A stretch of 64,000 nt of DNA. Origin: Ralstonia sp. TCR112. Lineage in GTDB: Bacteria > Pseudomonadota > Gammaproteobacteria > Burkholderiales > Burkholderiaceae. The notes under the pieces were generated by a model. That model had not been told where the DNA came from and did no database searches. It saw only the letters and a list, made by a program, of their open reading frames with translations. Shown one piece after another: positions 38,949 through 48,529 of this stretch. The translations under genes were made by a program, and so were the position numbers. Positions within the stretch are counted from its first letter, which is position 1, and each line of letters starts with the position of its first letter. The DNA lies in contig NZ_VOSS01000030.1 of assembly GCF_007997035.1 (NCBI RefSeq), forward strand, positions 28,016 to 92,015. Reading direction: 5' to 3'.

Positions 38949-39910
38949 TGCGCCTATCGCTTCGCGTCGTCGCGGCGCTGGCTTGCGCCCTGGCGCTGCA
39001 CGCCGCTGCACAGCCGACGCCCGACGCCGAAGGCGCCCTGCCGGATATGCCGGCGGCGCGTGCGCCGTCGTCGGCCGAGCTGGGCGTGCAGACGGTGGAG
39101 ATTCCGCGTGCGTCTGTGAAAGACGCCGAGGATGCACCGCAAACGGTGACCGGCTATTGGGTCGCGTCGCCGCTCAAGGCGCCAGCGGCCGGCACGCCGG
39201 TGGTGATCGCGCTGCACGGCTGCAGCGGCCTCTATACGCAGGCCGGGGCAGATGCCAAGGCGCTGGGCTCGCGGTATCGCGGCTATGCGCAGTGGCTTGG
39301 CGCGCGTGGTTACGCGGTGGTGTTTCCGGACAGTTTCGGCCCGCGCGGCAAACCGCACGGCATCTGCACCGAACGCACCGCCACGCGCGATATCAACGGT
39401 GCCGTGCGCCGCGCCGACGTGCTGGCCACGATCCGCTGGGTAGCGGGGCAGCCTGGCGTGGATGCGCGCCGCATCGTGCTGCTCGGCTGGTCCAACGGTG
39501 CGCAGGCCGTGCTGGAGGCGGTGGATGCCAGCCGCGCCTGGCCGGCCGATACGCCTGCCGTCAATCGCGCGGTGGCGTTCTATCCGGGCTGTGCGTCGGC
39601 ACAGAAGCGGCCGGACTATCGGCTCAACGCGCCATTGCTGCTGCTGGCTGGCGGCGACGACGACTGGACGCCGGCCGATCACTGCCAGGCGCTGCAGACC
39701 GCCGTCCTGGCGCGGCAGCCGCAGGCGCGTTTCGAGCTGGACATGTTTGGCGGCGCGTATCACGGCTTTGACGGCACGGCAGCAGTCAAGGAGCGCAACG
39801 GCATCCCAAAGGGACGTCGCTACGGAACGGTCACGGTCGGCGGCGATCCGGCAGCGCGCGAGGCCGCGTTTGCGAAGCTCGCGGCGTGGCTCGATGCGGC
39901 GCATCCCTGA
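38948..39910 (+). CDS. Secreted dienelactone-hydrolase-like alpha/beta hydrolase
   Basis: A 320-residue protein with a signal peptide ending LALHAAAQP. The oxyanion region is VVIALHGCSGLY. The nucleophile elbow is LLGWSNGAQAV (G-W-S-N-G), the acid is probably the Asp in GGDDDWTPADH, and the His is in GAYHGFDG. CSGLYTQ and FGPRGKPHGICTER place it in the dienelactone hydrolase group. The start at 38948 overlaps the lipoprotein stop. It probably acts in the periplasm on an unknown ester. Confidence 0.83.
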   Translation: MRLSLRVVAALACALALHAAAQPTPDAEGALPDMPAARAPSSAELGVQTVEIPRASVKDAEDAPQTVTGYWVASPLKAPAAGTPVVIALHGCSGLYTQAGADAKALGSRYRGYAQWLGARGYAVVFPDSFGPRGKPHGICTERTATRDINGAVRRADVLATIRWVAGQPGVDARRIVLLGWSNGAQAVLEAVDASRAWPADTPAVNRAVAFYPGCASAQKRPDYRLNAPLLLLAGGDDDWTPADHCQALQTAVLARQPQARFELDMFGGAYHGFDGTAAVKERNGIPKGRRYGTVTVGGDPAAREAAFAKLAAWLDAAHP

Positions 39911-39925
39911 TCGCAGCCAGGCAAG

Positions 39926-39957
39926 AACACCTGAATACCTGAACACCTGAGTACCTA
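39926..39957 (+). repeat. Imperfect 8-bp tandem repeat, four units
   Basis: AACACCTG, AATACCTG, AACACCTG, AGTACCTA in direct succession. It ends 38 bases before the gatB ATG, in the short gap after the hydrolase gene. Confidence 0.75.
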
Positions 39958-39995
39958 GACATTCACACCACAACAATCGACAGGACACACGCAAC

Positions 39996-41462
39996 ATGCA
40001 ATGGGAAGTGGTGATCGGCCTCGAGACGCACACGCAGCTCTCGACGGTCTCGAAGATTTTCTCCGGCGCGTCCACCGCCTTTGGCGCGGCGCCCAACACG
40101 CAAGCGGCGCCCGTTGACCTGGCGCTGCCCGGCGTGCTGCCGGTGCTGAACAAGGGCGCCGTCGAGCGCGCCATCGTGTTCGGCCTGGCCATCGGCGCCA
40201 AGATCGCGCCCAAGAGCATCTTTGCGCGCAAGAATTACTTCTACCCCGATCTGCCCAAGGGCTACCAGATCAGCCAGTACGAGATTCCGGTGGTGCAGGG
40301 CGGCACGCTGACCATCCAGGTGGAAGGCAAGAACGGCCAGCCCGGTTATGAGAAGACCGTGCAGCTCACGCGCGCCCACCTGGAAGAAGATGCGGGCAAA
40401 TCGCTGCACGAAGACTTTGCCGGCATGACCGGCATCGACCTGAACCGCGCCGGCACGCCGCTGCTGGAAATCGTGACCGAGCCCGACATGCGCAGCGCGG
40501 CCGAAGCCGTTGCTTACGCCAAGGCGCTGCACGCGCTGGTGATGTGGCTGGGCATCTGCGACGGCAACATGCAGGAAGGCAGCTTCCGTTGCGACGCCAA
40601 CGTGTCGGTGCGCCCGGGCCCGGATGCGCCGTTCGGCACGCGCTGCGAAATCAAGAACCTCAACTCGTTCCGCTTCCTGGAAGAGGCGATCAACTACGAA
40701 GTGCGCCGCCAGATCGAACTGATCGAAGACGGCGGCACCGTGGTGCAGGAAACGCGCCTGTACGATCCGGACCGCAAGGAAACGCGCTCGATGCGCAGCA
40801 AGGAAGACGCGCAGGATTACCGCTACTTCCCCGACCCGGACCTGCTGCCGCTCGTCATTGGCGACGATTGGATCGAGCGCGTGCGCGCCACGCTGCCCGA
40901 ACTGCCGGCCGCCATGGCCGCACGCTTCGAATCGGCTTACGGCCTGCCGAAGTACGACGCGAGCATCCTCACCGCCACCAAGGCGACAGCTGCGTATTTC
41001 GAAGCCGTCGTGGCGGATGCCGGCGCTGCCAACGCCAAGGCCGCGGCCAACTGGATCATGGGCGAGGTCGCCTCGAACCTGAACCGCGCCGACCTGGAAA
41101 TCGATGCCGCACCGGTCAAGCCTGCGCAGCTCGCCAAGCTGCTGGCGCGCATTGCCGACGGCACGATCAGCAACAACACCGCCAAGAAAGACGTCTTCCC
41201 CGCCATGTGGGCCGGCGAACACGGCGCCGATGCCGACGCGATCATCGCCGAGAAGGGCCTGAAGCAGATGTCGGATTCGGGCGAGCTGGAGAAGATCATC
41301 GACGACGTGCTGGCCGCCAATGCCAAGTCGGTCGAGGAATTCCGCGCCGGCAAGGAGAAGGCATTCAACGCGCTGGTCGGCCAGGCCATGAAGGCCACGC
41401 GCGGCAAGGCCAACCCCGCACAAGTCAACGAACTGCTGAAGAAGAAACTCGGCGCAGCCTGA
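39996..41462 (+). CDS. gatB: Asp/Glu-tRNA amidotransferase subunit B
   Basis: A 488-residue protein that phosphorylates the carboxyl group of mischarged tRNA and transfers ammonia from GatA. N-terminal signature [15 protein letters not shown]; then [20 protein letters not shown] and the tail with [20 protein letters not shown], conserved in the family. The C-terminal YqeY-like domain ends in [15 protein letters not shown]. It overlaps the DUF484 gene by one base (TGATG). Confidence 0.97.
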   Translation: MQWEVVIGLETHTQLSTVSKIFSGASTAFGAAPNTQAAPVDLALPGVLPVLNKGAVERAIVFGLAIGAKIAPKSIFARKNYFYPDLPKGYQISQYEIPVVQGGTLTIQVEGKNGQPGYEKTVQLTRAHLEEDAGKSLHEDFAGMTGIDLNRAGTPLLEIVTEPDMRSAAEAVAYAKALHALVMWLGICDGNMQEGSFRCDANVSVRPGPDAPFGTRCEIKNLNSFRFLEEAINYEVRRQIELIEDGGTVVQETRLYDPDRKETRSMRSKEDAQDYRYFPDPDLLPLVIGDDWIERVRATLPELPAAMAARFESAYGLPKYDASILTATKATAAYFEAVVADAGAANAKAAANWIMGEVASNLNRADLEIDAAPVKPAQLAKLLARIADGTISNNTAKKDVFPAMWAGEHGADADAIIAEKGLKQMSDSGELEKIIDDVLAANAKSVEEFRAGKEKAFNALVGQAMKATRGKANPAQVNELLKKKLGAA

Positions 41463-42166
41463 TGAGCACCTCCACGATGAACGCACAAGACGTCGCCAAC
41501 TACCTGCAGGCGCATCCGGCCTTCTTTGAAGAGCACGCCGAGCTGCTGGCCGCCATTCAATTGACGAGCCCGCACAGCCACCGCGCGGTGTCGCTGCAGG
41601 AGCGCCAGATGGAGATCCTGCGCGACAAGAACAAGCACCTCGAACTCAAGCTGTCGGACCTGATGCGCCACGGCAACGAGAACGACCGCACGCAGCAGCG
41701 CGTGCACGCCTGGACGACGCGCCTGCTCGGCGAGGCTGACACGCATGCGCTGCCGTACGCCGTGCAGGATGGTCTGCGCGAAATCTTTGACGTGCCCGCT
41801 GTGGCGCTGCGCGTGTGGCAGGTGGGCGAAGAATTTGCACACCTGGAAGTCGCGCAGGGCGTGAGCGAGGAAGTGCGCCTGTTTGCAGCGGGCCTGCGCG
41901 CCCCGTATTGCGGCGCCAATGCCGGCTTTGAAGCGGCCGGCTGGCTGGATACGTCGGATACCGGCGGCGCGCCGATCGAATCGCTCGCGATCGTCACGCT
42001 GCGCGTGCCGGTGCGTGGCGATGCCGATGCCAGCGCCGCGCCGGCATTCGGCCTGCTGGTGTTGGGTTCGCCGGACGCCCGTCGCTTCCATGACGGCATG
42101 GGCACGACCTACCTTGCGCAGATCGGCGAACTGGCCGCTGCCGCGCTCAACCGCCTGCGCGACTGA
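41462..42166 (+). CDS. DUF484 family protein
   Basis: A 234-residue cytosolic protein. The N-terminal part (DVANYLQAHPAFFEEHAELL) leads into a coiled coil and then a GAF-like domain (residues about 80-225). DUF484 genes stand directly before xerC in many proteobacteria, as here (14 bases apart), but the function is not established. The start was placed at the ATG that overlaps the gatB stop. Confidence 0.88.
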   Translation: MSTSTMNAQDVANYLQAHPAFFEEHAELLAAIQLTSPHSHRAVSLQERQMEILRDKNKHLELKLSDLMRHGNENDRTQQRVHAWTTRLLGEADTHALPYAVQDGLREIFDVPAVALRVWQVGEEFAHLEVAQGVSEEVRLFAAGLRAPYCGANAGFEAAGWLDTSDTGGAPIESLAIVTLRVPVRGDADASAAPAFGLLVLGSPDARRFHDGMGTTYLAQIGELAAAALNRLRD

Positions 42167-42180
42167 GCGCAGCCCGCCGC

Positions 42181-43167
42181 ATGCCGCAATCTGCATCCGC
42201 CGATGACCATGGCGCTCGGCCGCCGCATCCGCAGATTGCGGCGTACCTTGACGCGCTGAAGTTCGAGCGGCAGCTCTCGCCCCACACGCTGGAGAGCTAC
42301 ACCCGCGAGTTGGCCGTGCTGCAGCGCCTCGGTGCCCAGCACGCCGCCAACGTCGATCTCACGCAACTGCAGTCCCACCATATCCGCCGCATGATGGCGC
42401 AGCTGCACGGCGACGGTTTGTCGGGCCGCAGCATTGCGCGGGCGCTGTCGGCGTGGCGCGGCTGGTTCAAATGGATGGCACTGCGCGATGCCGCCGTCAC
42501 CGCCAATCCCGTCGATGGCGTGCGCGCCCCGAAGAGCCCGAAGCGGCTGCCGAAAGCGTTGTCCGTGGAGCAGGCTGTCGCGCTGATGGAGCAACTGCCC
42601 GGCGACGATGCGGAGACGGTGCGCGACCGCGCCGTCAACGAGCTGTTCTATTCATGCGGCCTGCGGCTCTCTGAGCTGGTCAGCCTCGACCTGCGTCACG
42701 TGAAGGCCGGCGTGTATGAATCGGCGAGCTGGCTCGATCTGGAGGCGCGCGAGGTACAGGTGCTCGGCAAGGGCAGCAAGCGGCGCACCGTGCCGGTGGG
42801 CACCAAGGCGGCGGAGGCGCTGGCTGCATGGCTGGCGGTGCGCGAGCAGCTTGCCAAGCCCGACGCAGCACCCGAAGACGCGCACGCGCTGTTTCTCTCG
42901 CCGCGCGGCAAGCGGCTGGCGCAGCGGCAGATTCAATTGCGCATGAAGCGCAACGCCATCGCGGCGGGTGTTCCGGCGGATGTGCATCCGCACGTGCTGC
43001 GGCATTCGTTTGCCACGCACATGCTGCAGTCGTCCGGTGATCTGCGCGCGGTACAGGAACTGCTCGGCCACGCCAGCATTGCCAGCACGCAGGTTTATAC
43101 TTCGCTCGATTTTCAGCACCTGGCCAAGATCTACGATCAGGCGCATCCCCGCGCAAAAAAGAAGTAG
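42181..43167 (+). CDS. xerC: Tyrosine recombinase XerC
   Basis: A 328-residue recombinase that, with XerD, resolves chromosome dimers at dif. The N-terminal SAM-like core-binding domain (LDALKFERQLSPHTLESYTREL) is followed by the catalytic domain with Arg162 (CGLRLSEL), His271 and Arg274 (HVLRHSFATH), His297 (LLGHAS) and nucleophile Tyr306 (TQVYTSLD). All key residues are present. The DUF484-xerC context supports XerC rather than another integrase. Confidence 0.94.
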   Translation: MPQSASADDHGARPPHPQIAAYLDALKFERQLSPHTLESYTRELAVLQRLGAQHAANVDLTQLQSHHIRRMMAQLHGDGLSGRSIARALSAWRGWFKWMALRDAAVTANPVDGVRAPKSPKRLPKALSVEQAVALMEQLPGDDAETVRDRAVNELFYSCGLRLSELVSLDLRHVKAGVYESASWLDLEAREVQVLGKGSKRRTVPVGTKAAEALAAWLAVREQLAKPDAAPEDAHALFLSPRGKRLAQRQIQLRMKRNAIAAGVPADVHPHVLRHSFATHMLQSSGDLRAVQELLGHASIASTQVYTSLDFQHLAKIYDQAHPRAKKK

Positions 43168-43206
43168 CGCATTGCCCGAGCCATCGGGCACCCCATCCCC
43201 AGTCGT

Positions 43207-44400
43207 ATGCAAACCCTGATTCTGAAGCCCGGCAAGGAGCGCTCGCTGCTGCGCCGGCACCCGTGGATTTTCGCCAACGCCATCGATCGCGTGGAGGGCA
43301 AGCCGGCCTCCGGCGCGACCGTCATCGTGCGCGCGCACAACGGCCAGTTTCTGGCGCGCGCCGCGTTCAGCCCCGTTTCGCAGATTCGCGCGCGCGTGTG
43401 GAGCTTTGATGAATCGGAGCCCATCGACCACGCGTTCTTCAAGCGCCGCATTGCCGCGGCCGTGGCGTACCGCCGCGCGTGGGTGCACGACACCGACGCC
43501 GTGCGCCTCGTCATGGGCGAAGCCGACGGCCTGCCCGGCCTGATCGTCGATCAGTACGGCACAGGTGATGCGGGCCAGCTCGTCTGCCAGTTCAGCGCCG
43601 CGGGCGTGGAGCACTGGAAGCAGGCGATCGTCGCCGCGCTCATCAAAGAGACGGGTTGCCCGAACGTCTACGAACGGTCGGACGTGAGCGTGCGCGAGCG
43701 CGAAGGCCTGGAGCAGATGACCGGTGTGCTGGCCGGCGCCGAGCCGCCCGCCGATCTGTCCGCCACCGAGCACGGCGTGCGTTATTACGTGGACGTGCGC
43801 GAAGGCCACAAGACCGGCTTCTACGTGGACCAGCGCGACAACCGCGCGCTCGTCGGCGCCCTGGCGCGCGATCGCGATGTGCTGAACTGCTTCTGCTATA
43901 CCGGCGGGTTTTCGCTGGCGGCGCTCAAGGGCGGGGCGCGCTCGGTGGTGTCGATCGACTCGTCGGGCGAGGCGCTGGCGGTGGCAGAGCGCAACGTCAC
44001 GCTCAACGGCTTCGATCCGGCGCGCGCCGAGTGGCTGGATGCGGACGTCTTCAAGTCGCTGCGCAACTTCCGCGCGGAAGGCCGCCAGTTCGACCTGATC
44101 GTGCTCGATCCGCCCAAGTTTGCGGCCTCGGCGCAGCAGGTTGATCGCGCGGCGCGGGCGTACAAGGAGATCAACCTTGTCGGCATGCAGTTGCTGCGCC
44201 CGGGTGGCCTGCTGTTTACGTATTCGTGCTCGGGCGCGATCGACGCAGACCTGTTCCAGAAGATCGTCGCGGGTGCGGCGGCCGATGCCAAGGTGACGGC
44301 GCGCATCCAGCGCCGGCTGGCGGGCGGCGTCGACCACCCGCTGCTGACGAGCTTCCCGGAAGGCGAATACCTCAAGGGCCTGCTGCTGCAAGTCGGCTAG
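43207..44400 (+). CDS. rlmI: 23S rRNA m5C1962 methyltransferase RlmI
   Basis: A 397-residue protein, the same size as E. coli RlmI. The N-terminal PUA domain (KPGKERSLLRRHPWIFANA) precedes a central segment DGLPGLIVDQYG and the SAM Rossmann domain with VLNCFCYTGGFSLAAL and DLIVLDPPKFA. The end HPLLTSFPEGEYLKGL is conserved in the family. It methylates a cytosine in 23S rRNA. Confidence 0.92.
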   Translation: MQTLILKPGKERSLLRRHPWIFANAIDRVEGKPASGATVIVRAHNGQFLARAAFSPVSQIRARVWSFDESEPIDHAFFKRRIAAAVAYRRAWVHDTDAVRLVMGEADGLPGLIVDQYGTGDAGQLVCQFSAAGVEHWKQAIVAALIKETGCPNVYERSDVSVREREGLEQMTGVLAGAEPPADLSATEHGVRYYVDVREGHKTGFYVDQRDNRALVGALARDRDVLNCFCYTGGFSLAALKGGARSVVSIDSSGEALAVAERNVTLNGFDPARAEWLDADVFKSLRNFRAEGRQFDLIVLDPPKFAASAQQVDRAARAYKEINLVGMQLLRPGGLLFTYSCSGAIDADLFQKIVAGAAADAKVTARIQRRLAGGVDHPLLTSFPEGEYLKGLLLQVG

Positions 44401-44448
44401 CAATTTGTCGCAATTTTTGGCTTGTCCCGGCAAGCCGCCATTGCGAAG

Positions 44449-45132
44449 ATGCCGTCCTTCGCTTTCCGCATCACGTCGATGGCTTCCAACGCTGCCCATC
44501 ACGCGACGGGTTGGGCAGCAGGCCTGATTGCCGCCACCCTCGTCGCACAGGCTTCGCACACTTCCCTCGAACATCTCGGCAGCCTCCTGGCGTTTTGCGC
44601 GGCGGTGGCCGGCAGCACCGCGCCCGACTGGATGGAAGTGGCTTGGTGGACCCGTGCGCGCCGGCTCTGGATCACGCACCGCACCGCCACCCATTGGGGC
44701 ATCGGCTGGCTGGCGGTGCTTGTTCTGTCGTACCAGGCGCTGGGCCATGCGCACCTGTGGGCGCCGCTGCTGTTCGGCTTCGCGTGCGGTGGGCTGATGC
44801 ACCTGCTGGCGGACTGGCCCAATCCGCTGGGTGTGCCCTGGATCTGGGGGCGCCATTCGCTGAACCTGTGGAAGAGCGGCCGCTGCGACCTGATCGTGGT
44901 GACGCTGGCGTGGGTCGCGGCATGCTGGCTGGTGCGGCCGCTGTGGGCGGCCACGGCAACGCGGGTGTGGGCTGGTTCGCCCACGTGGCGCGATGAGCCG
45001 ATCGCCTCGACATCGTCTGATGGAAGCCGGGCCCGCGAACGACTAAGTTGGAACCGCCGGACGCCATGCGTCCGAATCCAACTCCGTTTGCGCAAGCGTT
45101 GCGCAAACGCCCTCACCGGGAGTCGTCGATGA
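44449..45132 (+). CDS. YdjM-like membrane protein (metal-dependent hydrolase fold)
   Basis: About 227 residues with four or five spans. Conserved His and Asp residues are seen in [26 protein letters not shown] and [14 protein letters not shown], the pattern of the YdjM/DUF457 family of putative inner-membrane metal-dependent hydrolases. The start is uncertain: ATG 44449 and 44479 are both possible, with no ribosome site. The C-terminal 45 residues are Arg/Ser-rich, unlike the family, and the DNA there holds a strong palindrome and ends inside the next gene, so translation may be unusual. Confidence 0.7.
   Translation: MPSFAFRITSMASNAAHHATGWAAGLIAATLVAQASHTSLEHLGSLLAFCAAVAGSTAPDWMEVAWWTRARRLWITHRTATHWGIGWLAVLVLSYQALGHAHLWAPLLFGFACGGLMHLLADWPNPLGVPWIWGRHSLNLWKSGRCDLIVVTLAWVAACWLVRPLWAATATRVWAGSPTWRDEPIASTSSDGSRARERLSWNRRTPCVRIQLRLRKRCANALTGSRR
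45086..45108. repeat. Perfect 10-bp inverted repeat before the FAD oxidase gene
   Basis: GTTTGCGCAA (45086-45095), a GCG loop, TTGCGCAAAC (45099-45108). It ends 20 bases before the oxidase ATG and overlaps the end of the YdjM-like gene. It has no T tract. It is a candidate operator, or an RNA hairpin near the ribosome site. Confidence 0.6.
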
Positions 45133-46654
45133 CACTGGATGTGACGCGCAAAGACCCTCGCTACAACACGCTCAAACATGGCTTCAACCTGCGCTGGCCG
45201 TCGACGGACGCGCAGGCCGCGAGCCGCATCGCCCTCATTGAAAAGCCCGACGACGTGGCGCCCGCCGTGCAGCGCATCATCAACGCGGGCCAGCGCCCGA
45301 CCGTGCGCAGCGGCGGACATTGCTACGAGGATTTCGTCTCCAACAACCCCGACGGCACGATCGTCGACCTGAGCCTGCTCGCCACGCCCGAAGTGCGCGC
45401 CGACGGGTCGGTGCGCATTCCGGCCGGCACGCAGAACTGGAACGGCTACCTGGAGCTGTACAAGCGCCGCAACGTGACGCTGCCCGGCGGCTCCTGCTAT
45501 TCGGTGGGCGCGGGCGGGCATATCTGCGGCGGCGGGTACGGGCTGCTTTCGCGGCTGCAGGGCCTGACGGTGGATTGGCTCTCGGCCGTGGACATCGTCA
45601 CCGTGGACAAAACCGGCAAGGCGGCTGCCCGCACGGTCGACGCGGCGCACGATCCGGATCTGTTTCGTGCATGCCGCGGCGCGGGCGGCGGCAACTTCGG
45701 CGTCATCACGGGTTACACCTTCGCCAAGCTGCCCGAGGCGCCGCAGGAAGTGGCGCTCGCCACCGTGGCGTTCGACTGGGCGACCATGACGCCGCAGCGC
45801 TTTGCCGAACTGCTGCGCATCTACGGCGAGTACTGGGAGACGCGCGGCAAGGATCCGGACACGTGGGGCATGTTCTCGCTGCTCAAACTCACGCACAAAT
45901 CGTCGGGGCAGATCGTGCTGCTCACGCAGTTCTGCAACCCGGACGCACGTGCCGCGATCTCTCCGTCCTCAATGATTTTCTGGGCCGCTTCCAGGCTTGC
46001 GCGCCGACGCCGGTCAAGGGGCGCCCGCCCGGCTACGGCCCTGCGCACAAGCAGGGCGTGGGGCAACTGCTCTGCTCCAAGCCGCACACCATCGTGCAAT
46101 ACGACTGGCTGACGGCCACGCAGTACCTGAACGGCTCGGGGGCCAATCAGCGCGGCAAGTACAAATCGGCCTACATGAAGCGCGGCTTCACGGCGCGCGA
46201 GGCGCAGCGTATCTACGCCCACCTCACGCGGACCATGCCGGGCGTCGATCTGAGCCAGTCGTTGCTGCAAGTCGATTCATACGGCGGCGCCGTCAACAAG
46301 GCCGAGCGCATTGGCGACACCGCCGTGCCGCAGCGGGCGTCGATCATGAAGCTGCAGTACCAGACGTATTGGACGTCCGCGACCGATGACGCCGGCCACC
46401 TGCGCTGGATCAGCGATTTCTATCGCGACGTCTACGGCGCGCCCGATGTGCCCGCGCCGCACAGCGGCACGCCGTACCCGGGCGACCGGTACGAGGGCTG
46501 CTACATCAACTACCCCGACGTCGACATGCTCGCCTACCCGTTCTGGCCGCAGCTCTACTACGGCAGTGGCGACCTGTACGCGTTTCTGCAGGATGTGAAG
46601 CGCCGGTATGATCCGAACAACATCTTCCACCACGCCATGTCCGTGCGTGTTTGA
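45129..46654 (+). pseudogene. BBE-type FAD-linked oxidase, frameshifted
   Basis: About 508 residues if the frame is restored. The N-terminal FAD domain has [17 protein letters not shown], whose His is the usual covalent FAD site, then [20 protein letters not shown]. After QFCNPD near residue 272 the original frame runs out of family sequence. The frame shifted by one base continues with [18 protein letters not shown] and the berberine-bridge domain ending [22 protein letters not shown] at about 45941-45949 lacks one base of an expected Gly codon (net -1). The family oxidises sugars or alcohols. The lactonase-like gene follows after 12 bases. Confidence 0.82.
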
Positions 46655-46666
46655 TGGAGCCATCCA

Positions 46667-47905
46667 ATGACCAATCGTCTTCGTCGAACTTTCATGCAGT
46701 GGACCGGTAGCTTGCCTTTGCTGGGCGCTCTTCCCAAAACCGTCATGGCCCAGGCGGGCGAGCAACCCGCCGCGTCGGGCGCGCAGCCCGCAGGCAATGC
46801 ACGCGCTCCCCGCTTTGCCTATGTCGGTACGTACACGTTCAACGCGCCGGGCGGCACCGCCGGTGGCCCGGCCGCGCGCGGCATCTATGTGCTGGCACCG
46901 CGCGGCGATGCGTGGACGCAGGTGCAGGTCGTCGAGAGCGCCAATCCGTCGTTCCTGGCCGTGCACCCGAATCAGCGGTTCCTGTACGCCATCAACGAAC
47001 TTGAGGTGTACGAAGGCCGGCCGAACGGCAGCGCCGAGGCCTATGCGATCGACGCGCGCGACGGCAGGTTGACGCTGCTGAACCGCCAGCCGCTGTCACT
47101 GTCGGGCACGAACCCGGCGCACGTGGTCGTGTCGCCGGATGGCAAGCACCTGTGCGTGTCGATCTACAGCGGCGGCGCGTACAACCTCCTGCCGATCGGC
47201 GAGGACGGCAAGCTCGGCACCGTCTCCGGCATCTTCAAGGACACCGGCTCCGGCCCCCGCCCCGAACAGGAGGCGCCGCACGCGCACATGATGCTGTTCG
47301 ACACCACCGGCCAGCATGTGATTGGCACCGACCTGGGCACCGACCGCATCAACGTGTTTGCCATTGAGGGCGGCAAGCTTGCCCCGCGTGACCGTGCGCA
47401 ACTCAAGCCCGGCAGCGGCCCGCGCCACCTGGCATTGCATCCGCAAGGCAAGCTGCTCTACGTCATCAACGAACTGGAAGGCTCGGTCGCCTGTCACGGT
47501 TACGACCCCGCCACCGGCCACGTGCAGGAAGAGCGTCAGCGCATTTCCACCACCCCTGCCGACTACACCGGCCAGAAGAGCGGCGCCGAGATCCTGATGC
47601 ACCCGTCCGGGCGGTTCCTCTACGCCAGCAACCGGAAGCTGAAGTCCGACCACCCGCTGGCCGACAGCGTGGCCGCATTCAGCATCGATGCCTCAGGCAG
47701 GCTCGCGCCGCTTCAATACTGGAGCGAGGGCGTGCACTTTCCGCGGGCGATGACGATGGCGCCCGACGGCAGCCACCTCTACGTGCTCAACCAGAAGGGC
47801 GACACCATCCTGCGGCTGCGCATCGACGGGCAAACCGGCAAGCTGGACCAGCCGGCGGTGGTGGCGAAGGTGCCGACGCCGGTGTGTCTGGCATTTGCGA
47901 CATAG
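46667..47905 (+). CDS. Lactonase-family seven-bladed beta-propeller, Tat-exported
   Basis: A 412-residue protein of the YbhE/6-phosphogluconolactonase group. The N-terminus RLRRTFMQWTGSLPLLGALP has a twin-arginine motif and hydrophobic core, so a folded periplasmic protein is likely. Repeated blades carry NPSFLAVHPNQRFLYAINE, GTNPAHVVVSPDGKHLCV, GPRHLALHPQGKLLYVIN and FPRAMTMAPDGSHLYVLN. Family members open sugar lactones. It starts 12 bases after an FAD oxidase gene, so the oxidase product may be its substrate. This is inference. Confidence 0.85.
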   Translation: MTNRLRRTFMQWTGSLPLLGALPKTVMAQAGEQPAASGAQPAGNARAPRFAYVGTYTFNAPGGTAGGPAARGIYVLAPRGDAWTQVQVVESANPSFLAVHPNQRFLYAINELEVYEGRPNGSAEAYAIDARDGRLTLLNRQPLSLSGTNPAHVVVSPDGKHLCVSIYSGGAYNLLPIGEDGKLGTVSGIFKDTGSGPRPEQEAPHAHMMLFDTTGQHVIGTDLGTDRINVFAIEGGKLAPRDRAQLKPGSGPRHLALHPQGKLLYVINELEGSVACHGYDPATGHVQEERQRISTTPADYTGQKSGAEILMHPSGRFLYASNRKLKSDHPLADSVAAFSIDASGRLAPLQYWSEGVHFPRAMTMAPDGSHLYVLNQKGDTILRLRIDGQTGKLDQPAVVAKVPTPVCLAFAT

Positions 47906-47951
47906 GCGCTGCCGCCGCGCGAAAAGAAACCCTGGGCGGTGCAAGGCCGCC

Positions 47952-47970
47952 CAATTGCAACTCAATTGCA
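47952..47970 (+). repeat. Direct repeat CAATTGCA, 11-base period
   Basis: CAATTGCA at 47952-47959 and 47963-47970, one helical turn apart, 31 bases before the Fur/Zur-type gene. It could be an autoregulatory site, though it does not match the usual Zur palindrome. Confidence 0.4.
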
Positions 47971-48001
47971 GCAACCCGCGCCCCGTGGGACAATCCCGCG
48001 C

Positions 48002-48529
48002 ATGAACACGCCGGCCCCGCGCGACGATCTCGCCACTTCGCAATCCAGTTCGCCTGAAGAGGCTGCCCGCGCACGCTTGCGCGGCCTGGGCAGCCGTGTG
48101 ACCGAGCCCCGCGTGCGCGTGCTGGCCGTGCTGATGCAGGGCGCCGATGCGCTCTCGCACCAGGCGGTATGCGATGCGCTGCCGGACGACTCCGGCATCG
48201 ACCGCGTGACGGTCTACCGCGTGCTCGACTGGCTCGTGGCAGGCGGCATCGTCCACAAGACGGCCGGGGCCGATCGTGTCTTCCGCTTCAGCCTGGCCGA
48301 GCACGACGCCGCGCGCGAAGCGGCGCACCGCTCGCACAGTCACTTCCACTGCACGCAATGCGGGCGCGACTTCTGCTTGGAGGGTGCCGAGCCGCCGGCC
48401 ATGCCCAAGGCCGCCCTGCCCGCCGGCTTCGCAGCCGACCATGCCGAACTCACCATCAAGGGCGCTTGCGCGGATTGCGGGCATCTGGCGTCTCATCACA
48501 AGACAGGAAACGCATCATGTCCAAAATGA
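48002..48529 (+). CDS. zur: Fur-family regulator, probably Zur
   Basis: A 175-residue repressor. Winged helix with VTEPRVRVLAVLMQGADALS and the recognition region GIDRVTVYRVLDWLVAGGI. The metal-binding domain has HSHFHCTQCGRDF (regulatory His plus first CxxC) and CADCGHLASH (second CxxC for structural zinc). Zur rather than Fur is inferred from the coupled COG0523 GTPase gene, which starts 13 bases before this stop, and from the zinc-linked genes downstream. ATG 48002 is the best start. Confidence 0.82.
   Translation: MNTPAPRDDLATSQSSSPEEAARARLRGLGSRVTEPRVRVLAVLMQGADALSHQAVCDALPDDSGIDRVTVYRVLDWLVAGGIVHKTAGADRVFRFSLAEHDAAREAAHRSHSHFHCTQCGRDFCLEGAEPPAMPKAALPAGFAADHAELTIKGACADCGHLASHHKTGNASCPK

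Noticed and set aside
43174..43189. GCCCGA-GCCA-TCGGGC stem-loop after xerC
   Set aside because: There is no T tract. It may be a weak structure, but I cannot call it a terminator.
47934..47952. GGGCGG...CCGCCC hairpin after the lactonase gene
   Set aside because: No T tract follows; termination is not supported by sequence.
47952..47970. CAATTGCA direct repeat as a Zur box
   Set aside because: Zur sites are usually AT-rich palindromes; this direct repeat does not fit, so it is listed only as a repeat.
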